Assembly (NCBI GenBank): GCA_002633005.1
Contig: NMRA01000302.1
Span: 401,848 to 465,847, forward strand
Length of the DNA: 64,000 nt
From: Phoronis australis
Taxonomy: Eukaryota; Phoronida; Phoronidae
Direction: 5' to 3'
The stretch's first letter is position 1, and each line of letters starts with the position of its first letter. The translations under genes and the position numbers were made by a program. Positions 58,901 to 64,000 of the stretch are shown piece after piece. Under the pieces are notes generated by a model that worked only from the letters and a program-made list of their open reading frames with translations, was not told where the DNA came from and did not search any database.

Positions 58901-61900
58901 GTTGCTCAGGATCCTCGAAAAATTCAAAATTTGTACAACTTTGGAACACCATAATTCAGATATTGTCTTTCTTTTTTCTGAAAATAGATTCTTTTATGGA
59001 GTTACTTTCTACAAATTTAAAGATATTTGTCTAAATGCACACCTTTTTCAATAAAATCCTACCTAATGTCAGATAGTGTCGCTTGTATAATTGTGCGGAT
59101 GAGTGATGTCACAATACAACAATTCTACGCATAAATTAGAACAAATTGTTGTCACAGTTACTAATAGTGTTGAGTGTACTTTTAATTAAAAGACGAATGT
59201 AAACCAATGCTTGAAATGACCCTGCTTTATTTCAGACCAACCCGATCATGGAATGGTTTTCAAAGGTTTCCAGCTCAGCTGTTGTAGACTTGGGACAGGA
59301 AGAGTTGTACCACTTCTCCATGGTAAAATTGCAGCGTGTTTTTTGTTGTAGGGCGAACTATTGGTTCTCTCGGTTTGCCAACTTTGCCATTACGTCTGCT
59401 TCTAAAGCGATAGAGATTAAGTTTTAGCTCTTTCCAAAATAAACTGTGAGCTGTGTTGACTGTGTGATGCTAGTGTCAACAATTTATTTTTGAGGACAGC
59501 TGTCAAGCTTTAGAAATGCACCTTGTTCACTGTTCAGAAGATGAATTTTCAAAGTGAAACAATATTCAAGGTCTTTGGTTCAGTGAAAATCAAATAAACG
59601 TAAACAAATCTGTTGTTATTGTGATAATCATTTGTTTATTATCATGTTGCATCAGTCAGATTTTACTGTCTGAAGCTGATGGCGCTAGTTGTGTAAGCTT
59701 AGTTGTTTTTTAGTCTAGTGGCAAAATCTCATTTCGACCAATCACAGTCCACTCACAACTTACAGGTCTTTGAAGAGGAAAGTATCTGATTTGCTGCATT
59801 TTTTGCCTTAATTTGTATTTCCCTGGTATGTAACTATTTACTATTCATTCAACAAGTGATGTAAAGTGCCAAGCAAAATGCCCACACATTGGTTCTGCAC
59901 TCATGCCACTGAGCAAACACAATGTCCGACTCACTGTTGAATGCAGTTTGTGCCGGTTGTTCGTGTTTGCTGAATGGCTGTGAACGCAGACTGACCAAGA
60001 TGCGAGCATTTTGGTGGGCCATACACTCTTTCTATTATTGCATAGGTGGTAAGTCCACACCAGGGCAACAGTAGCTTTGCAGAAAATTTTCTCTCCAAGA
60101 TCACAGGGATCTTTATTTTTAATTAAGGAAACATAAAAAATGGTTACTTTTCCCTTTAATTAGCTATCGTTCCTTGTAACTAAAAAGATTCTTGAATCAT
60201 GAATCTAATATGAAATGTGGAAATAACTAACTGTATACTTATCCTTTTGTCCTGTAGTTTACATCCGTGATATGGTCAAGGATGAGCACAGTCTAGTCTT
60301 TCTCATTTCTGGTCTGCAGGCTGAAGATGTTTACCTACTAGGTCAGCTGACCCCAAAGTCATCCAATTATCTTCCCCGAATGTCATCGAGCATTGGAACC
60401 AAGTATTTTTACCCTTACGAGTGTTTCCGATTGGTCTGTGAGCGCTTATTCGGTCAAGCGGGATGTTATACTCAGTACAGTGCCGACATCCCAGTGTCAG
60501 AGTTTGACGACCCTGAAGTAGAGATGATTGTCTCTAAGGTATTGAAGTATGGCTTCTTTCTTAATGTGAGAAAGTTAGTATGTAGTGGATGTAGGCTTTG
60601 ATGGTATCGATGAAAAGGTCATCTACAGTATGCAGTGATCCTGGTTGGAGGATTGTATTAGTAGACTGTATGTGGTTTGTTTTTCTTGAGAGTTGGACAT
60701 ATTACGTGGAAATGTTTGCGATGAAAATTGCGTACCCAAAATAGCTTTATGACGCAGTTGAATGTTTTCTCTTGGAATATGGGAGAGAAGACAGTTAGCG
60801 CTGTAAAACCAGTTTAGTCCGGTCGCAATGGGTTTGTATCTAAACACCACGCTCCCTGGTGGAACACGGAGAGATATCCCAGACCACATCACAGTGAGTT
60901 TGTATCCAAAAACTATGCCCCCTGGTGGAGTATGGTGAGACATTCCAAACCTCTTTGTTAACTATCAACTTTCAACTTTAGAGATCAGAAATGTTACACA
61001 TTACAGCTTACTAATGTGAGCTGAATTTTGGGCACCATTCAATGAGAATGTTATTTTATCAAGTCTGCAAATTTTCCAGTTGTGTAATTGGTTTGCCATT
61101 TTTTACTTTTTCCCGGAGCTCTGTTTTTAAGCACTTTTAAGCTCCTGTTGTTTTACGGTTGCAGATTGAGCTGTTCAGAAAGGACGGTCTTGAGGTGACC
61201 CTTGCCAAGCTGGGTAACACTTTGATTGACACTTTGGAGGATGAATCAAATTCTGGCATTCATAGGCTACACAAGCCTCACAGGTAATTCACCGCATTTG
61301 CATTGAGTGGCACTGTTAAATATTGAAAAACAAAAACCCCTTCCCTTTTTGTTTGTTTGGTTTGTTACAGTAAAAAGAACAATTATATCGACATGTGCAA
61401 TTTTAATGGTAAGAGTGTATCCTCACAGATAAGCCGTCACAAAATTGCAGGATTTCTATTATTTTTGTGGTCGCCTCATCGGCAGTGAAAGCTTTCTCCA
61501 AAATATTGTAAGGCAGCAACTATTTTTGAACCATCCTTCATATTGGCTCTACAGTTTTGATAAAATCTGAAACATGTAAGTTTTGACCCGATGCCTTTCA
61601 ACTTTGTCAAATTAGGCGTAGTGGTCCATATTTCACATGTTAGGAGATTAAAGGACTACAGATTCAGTTTGGAGCCAAAAATCTTACCTGCTGTTGAGTT
61701 AAGTGTGCACTATTTTCATCGTATCACATGGTTTGCTTCTGTTACAGTGAACACCTAGTTCCAAAAAAAGTTGGCATTTTGTGCCCCAAAGCATATCATT
61801 AAGCAGTACTGCTATCATATTGCAATATTTTGTCATATTTTGTAAATATTTTGTGATATTTCTTTGTTACTGTTTACTGCAGCTGCAGTAAATTGTTCTT

Positions 61901-63565
61901 TGTTCTTCTAACTTAGTCGTTTGCTTCTAGGTACAACTTGAAGTTTGGGCAGAAATGCGAAGACAACCATGCGTTTTGTACCGATGTAATAGCAGCCTTT
62001 ACTAGAGACCATGGTCGTCTGCCTGTCACGCACATGACCTCAGAGGCATTCCATGCCAGGAGCAGGTGACAACCATTGATTGACGTCCTAGTTTACTTGT
62101 CTGGCAGCAAAAGTTTGGGAAGAGTGAAATTTACTACTACATCATTACTGAGTCTTATTCTGCGAGTGAAAAACTTCAATTCATAATATAGACTAGGGCC
62201 CAGTTGCATAAAAGTTATACGCCGTATAGCAACAATGACGTTGCATAATCACGCGTCACGTTGTTATTGTTGAACAATGCACATGACGTCATGCAACAAT
62301 CAAACTTATCCAGTGTATAACTTTTGAATTTTTATGCAACTCAGTCTGGGTGTGTTATTTAAAAGAATACTAAATCATACAGATACTTACCACGGGAGTT
62401 ACTATTTCTTTCAAATAATAACCATATTTTGTAATCCAGTTCGACTCTCAAATGCTTGTGTGACTTGCATACTGACCAAGTTAGTAGATGGCTGTGTGGT
62501 TAGACCGCACAGGGAAACACGTGATCCATGAAGTGATACAATGAGAAGCAGCTGAATGTTGGTTTTGTTTCACTAAAAGTATCGTACCTTTACAAATTTT
62601 TTGCACATAGTCTTAACGGAAACTTGACGTAAGTCTTCATTTAGACTTTATGTAAAAAAAGTTTTTGAGGTTCTGACATTTTTGTAAAACAGGCCGCAGG
62701 GTTTTGGTACTGTTTAATCATTGTATTTTTTATTTCAGTTTTGTTTTTGATGAAGAATTACCCGTCATGGTGGCATTAGTACACCCAGAAAATATCACGC
62801 AAAGTTCTCGCTTTCTCAAGGTATGCGCCTTTGCATAAATAGAATTGTTTTATAATCTTAAATATTTAGTGTTTAGCTCTTTTGTGATGTTTGTATGTCA
62901 GAGCGAGTCCGGTGGTTCATTTTCGTCATGCTCGGGTTTTTTTTTTGGTACTAGTAAGATGAGAGGAATAGTTTTTGTGGATTTAGTAGTTAGATATCCA
63001 ATCCAAAACATTACTTTTAAAATCTTAAAACTTGAACAAATTGAAGAAATTGCAACCAAAAACATCTGATGAGAGAATGATTATGATATTGAAGAGTAGT
63101 GTGGTTATGTTGTTAATGTGACACTTCTGGCAATGTCCTCAGGTGGGTTTGCATACATTTTGTGGCGAGACTTTACTTCAGTTGATTCTCAAAATGTCGA
63201 GATAACGCTGTCATGTTTTTATTAGGCAAAAAATGTAAAAGAGTATCGTGTGAACTTTCTATTGTTAATGCACACTAAATACACTCCTTGCAGGCAAATT
63301 TCGTTGAATAATATATATCCGTTTCACAAGTTCGACACAAAACTTCTCCCAATTTCTGGGGAATTTCCTTTCGGTTGAAAGCATTTTCAAGGTACGTTCT
63401 TACTTTTGGCCTTCACCAGATGCACTGTTTGGTTTCAGTCCCTTGAGAGAGTGGCGCATCAGCTGTATCAAGACCTGGTGGTGGTCACCGTTGACGTTGA
63501 CCAGTACCCATCGTGGGCGGGGAGGTTTGTGCCCAGGGATTATCAGAGATCAGTTATGATTAGTG
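43820..63565 (+). CDS. Multi-thioredoxin-fold secretory/ER protein (PDI-like), 5' and middle exons
   Basis: Exons with consistent GT-AG sites and phases: 43820-43916, 47361-47471, 48139-48242, 49751-49873, 50595-50729, 50982-51108, 51504-51598, 51934-52120, 52731-52823, 53014-53156, 53926-54072, 54525-54680 (copy 56507-56662), 56078-56162 (copy 57927-58011), 58616-58803, 59236-59322, probably 60000-60048, 60258-60538, 61165-61283, 61931-62065, 62739-62820, 63439-63565. About 890 residues are visible and the gene runs off the right edge. An N-terminal hydrophobic segment, several thioredoxin-like modules with WPT or FPT cis-proline motifs, one CxxC and Asn-X-Ser/Thr sites point to an ER or secreted PDI-like protein. 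TXNDC16 (ERp90) or TXNDC11 relatives are possible but not established; no symbol is given. Confidence 0.8.
44021..46510. repeat. Direct 1.2-kb duplication around a single N (45234)
   Basis: About 44021-45233 and 45283-46510 are near-identical (few substitutions, small indels such as GAGACCACACC versus GAGACACACC). The first copy stops at the N and the second continues into unique sequence after GTTCTCTGTTTGTG. About 50 bases after the N do not match. Each copy holds a short hairpin (CATCGCCCTGGATGCC and its inverted copy). Most likely two haplotype contigs joined without merging, inside intron 1 of the thioredoxin-fold gene. Confidence 0.85.
46575..46640 (-). repeat. tRNA-like fragment with clear B box
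   Basis: On the minus strand GGTTCAATTCC is an excellent pol III B box, preceded by CTCGTTCAGGTCACT. The A-box side (GTGTGGACACTAGACT) is weak, so it is a SINE-type fragment rather than a tRNA gene. Confidence 0.5.
47361..49873 (+). CDS. Thioredoxin-fold gene, exons 2-4 (47361-47471, 48139-48242, 49751-49873)
   Basis: Phases 1, 0, 0. Encoded segments include LPDYVMLRHLSVSKQLPICV, LETELCHFWKTRDKL and LPTLRCDLGMLRPFDFAGKV. The pattern of a beta strand (LPICVVYRQ) followed by helices fits a degenerate N-terminal thioredoxin-like module without CxxC. Homology to a named family is not clear by eye. Confidence 0.7.
47838..47930. repeat. Short tandem repeat, about 4 diverged units
   Basis: Units around AACTAATATAGTAGACAGAC of about 22-25 bp, in the intron after exon 2. 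Confidence 0.8.
48243..49168 (+). other. Intron 3, left part, nothing recognised
   Basis: No repeat or coding signal supported before the minisatellite at 49170. Confidence 0.5.
49170..49422. repeat. 23-bp minisatellite, 11 copies
   Basis: Eleven direct units of 23 bp (CCCCAAACTGGTGTG plus TTTATTGT), one unit of 24 bp. Unit variants (TTCATTGT or TTTATTGT) are mixed along the array. All three forward frames remain mostly open, giving spurious Cys/Pro-rich ORFs. It lies in intron 3 of the thioredoxin-fold gene. Confidence 0.95.
50595..51598 (+). CDS. Thioredoxin-fold gene, exons 5-7 (50595-50729, 50982-51108, 51504-51598)
   Basis: Phases 0, 1, 0. Encodes a thioredoxin-like module: beta strand NFTLIGFP, then VHPHSEDGVVITNMFSV, and TTWPTVIVLDSNGEVESRF. 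The WPT corresponds to the conserved cis-proline loop of thioredoxin folds, followed by strand VIVLD. No CxxC is present at the expected place, so this module is likely structural or substrate binding. Confidence 0.8.
51934..53156 (+). CDS. Thioredoxin-fold gene, exons 8-10 (51934-52120, 52731-52823, 53014-53156)
   Basis: Phases 1, 1, 0. A second thioredoxin-like module: PSLVCFYADYAPNVMQYL (beta strand plus active-site loop position, lacking CxxC), then IKFGLVDLKTQES, and the cis-proline loop SYPFTVLFHPVKKDN. It continues into a basic, Pro-containing stretch with LFPGGHPTPGELHPFLKY. Confidence 0.8.
53224..53290 (+). repeat. Triple repeat of GGTAAGTAGGTCA in intron 10
   Basis: GGTAAGTAGGTCA occurs three times (near 53224, 53250, 53272). 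Each contains a consensus donor-like GGTAAGT. The rest of this intron holds an unsupported open frame at 53450-53761 and no recognised element. Confidence 0.75.
53926..54072 (+). CDS. Thioredoxin-fold gene, exon 11: lysine-rich linker
   Basis: Phase 0 in and out. It encodes an N-glycosylation site (NLTD), a Pro run (PRPPPTFKRR) and a basic tract KKKPKVAKKKKN. A 49-residue basic linker between thioredoxin modules is unusual for PDI relatives. Confidence 0.8.
54525..58011 (+). CDS. Exons 12-13 (two assembled copies): start of the CxxC thioredoxin module
   Basis: Exon 12 (54525-54680 or 56507-56662) encodes LPKLGTVPVVSETTWSEVIE and ends KVAL; one residue differs (HAPDVDP in A, HAPVVDP in B). 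Exon 13 (56078-56162 or 57927-58011) begins VIFVISDC and carries the CxxC, CGSC in A and CSSC in B, then RRNQPVFEELYSAVQFI. Position after a hydrophobic strand is that of the thioredoxin active site. It is the only CxxC of this kind seen in the gene. Confidence 0.8.
55713..55902. repeat. 38-bp VNTR, 5 units (copy A)
   Basis: Five 38-bp units containing GTAGGCCACATAACTCAGGT. The matching array in copy B (57638-57751) has three units. It lies in the intron between exons 12 and 13. Confidence 0.95.
57638..57751. repeat. 38-bp VNTR, 3 units (copy B)
   Basis: Same unit as 55713-55902 but three copies. Confidence 0.95.
58616..59322 (+). CDS. Exons 14-15 (58616-58803, 59236-59322): end of the CxxC module
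   Basis: Phases 0, 0. Exon 14 joins exon 13 in phase 1 and encodes AAYMVNCTSDPRLCKENDV and GFPTLSAFRG, the cis-proline loop that pairs with the CxxC. Exon 15 encodes MEWFSKVSSSAVVDLGQEEL and ends at ATG|GTAAAA. NCTS is a possible N-glycosylation site. Confidence 0.85.
60000..60048 (+). CDS. Probable small exon between 59322 and 60258
   Basis: Exon 15 ends in phase 0 but the next exon (60258) is open only if entered in phase 1, so an exon of length 3n+1 is missing. This segment has a consensus donor (G|GTAAGT at 60048/60049), the right phase out, and an AG just before it giving phase 0 in; it encodes MRAFWWAIHSFYYCIG. The acceptor context is weak, so the left border is uncertain. Confidence 0.4.
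60258..61283 (+). CDS. Exons 60258-60538 and 61165-61283: further thioredoxin-like region
   Basis: Phases 0 and 2. Encodes HSLVFLISGLQAEDVYLLGQ, FYPYECFRLVCERLFGQAGC and IELFRKDGLEVTLAKLGNTL. The helix-strand rhythm fits the b-type domains of PDI proteins. Several cysteines are present but no CxxC. Confidence 0.75.
60825..60955. repeat. Diverged tandem duplication of about 66 bp in an intron
   Basis: Two direct copies: GGGTTTGTATCTAAACACCA ... CTCCCTGGTGGAACACGG and GAGTTTGTATCCAAAAACTA ... CCCCCTGGTGGAGTATGG. Confidence 0.75.
61931..63565 (+). CDS. Exons 61931-62065, 62739-62820, 63439-63565: last thioredoxin-like module in window
   Basis: Phases 2, 0, 1. Encodes CEDNHAFCTDVIAAF, LPVTHMTSEAFHARS, then LPVMVALVHPENITQSSRFL and QDLVVVTVDVDQYPSWAGRF. 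Strand (VMVALV), helix, strand (VVVTVDVD) is a thioredoxin core; the CxxC position (HPEN) has no cysteines. NITQ is a possible N-glycosylation site. The last donor G|GTGAGT at 63565/63566 shows the gene continues beyond the window. Confidence 0.8.
62196..62345. mobile_element. MITE with TIRs, GGGCCC head
   Basis: Inverted ends: CAGTTGCATAAAAGTTATAC (62201-62220) and its diverged inverted copy GTATAACTTTT ... TTTATGCAACT (62314-62341). The centre has two further inverted stretches around GACGTTGCATAATCA and GACGTCATGCAAC. The head is shared with the element at 6021. Confidence 0.75.
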
Positions 63566-64000
63566 GTGAGTACAGAAATAACAGTGTCACCGCTTTAAAA
63601 AAATATTGCCGTAATGTAGTTTAGTTTTCTTTGAAAATGTTTTAATGTAGTGATTTTCATACAGTTGTGGATTTTTTACTGGAGAATTTAACTGTCATTT
63701 TTACGTTGGTTCACTGATATGAAGAAACAATGATCTGATTTGTTGCAATACATTTCTGTGTCATCACTTCAAAGGAAAATGTGCCATAAAGTAGTTTGCT
63801 ATGAAAACTTTTTATCTTAATGACTGCTGTACAGTTCGGTATTTTTACTGCAAAATTTGGCTGTCATTTTCATGTTGGTTTACTGAGAACATTGAAGAAA
63901 TGAATTTCTGATTTAGGTACAAGTCATATTTTTGTTTCAATGCGAGTTTGAGTTAATCATTTTTATAGGATAATGATTCTGCGCGAGTATTGTTCTATCA
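63566..64000 (+). other. Intron at right edge
   Basis: AT-rich intron with two similar stretches (near 63630-63720 and 63800-63890, each with ACTGCAAAATTTGGCTGTCAT-like sequence), suggesting an old direct duplication. Confidence 0.45.

Noticed and set aside
1-64000. CRISPR arrays, prokaryotic operons or defence islands
   Set aside because: The window is eukaryotic with spliced genes; the tandem repeats lack unique spacers of regular size.

Overview
This window is a stretch of an AT-rich animal (metazoan) nuclear genome. Genes are split by GT-AG introns with conserved phases, the intergenic DNA is full of degraded DNA transposons, SINE-like and LINE relics, and the protein set (auxilin/GAK, a PQ-loop SLC66A3-like transporter, frataxin, a multi-thioredoxin-fold secretory protein) is animal-like. 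The species cannot be named from the sequence. Five isolated single Ns, three of them flanked by near-identical direct copies, suggest a highly heterozygous diploid whose haplotype contigs were not collapsed, as is common in marine invertebrates.

Layout. 1-6957 (+): the 3' half of an auxilin/GAK gene, seven exons from the end of the PTEN-like C2 region to the C-terminal J domain; the 5' part lies outside the window. 6958-9670: 3' UTR and intergenic DNA with a SINE. 9675-21240 and 21685-29110: an old tandem segmental duplication, each copy holding a complete six-exon SLC66A3-like gene on the minus strand, tail-to-tail with GAK. Copy 1 looks intact (208 aa). Copy 2 keeps all coding exons but its exon-3 splice donor is altered. 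Two mariner-like elements and one TIR element sit only in copy 1, and another TIR element only in copy 2. 29189-42800: long gene-poor region with an assembly-type duplication, a LINE relic and several short TIR elements. 42803-43546 (-): a single-exon frataxin gene. 43820 to beyond the right edge (+): a gene of at least 20 exons for a secreted or ER-lumenal protein with several thioredoxin-like modules and one visible CxxC. It starts 273 bp from the frataxin ORF in head-to-head orientation, so the two probably share a bidirectional promoter.

No operon, CRISPR or prokaryotic system is present. The genes are ordinary housekeeping functions: clathrin uncoating, a small PQ-loop membrane transporter, mitochondrial Fe-S assembly, and a protein-disulfide-isomerase-like factor. 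The most useful observations are the splice-phase switch in SLC66A3 copy 2, the CGSC/CSSC difference at the single CxxC between two contig copies, the intronless frataxin with its shared promoter, a tandem triplication of the J-domain exon end, and the evidence that three local duplications are assembly artefacts.
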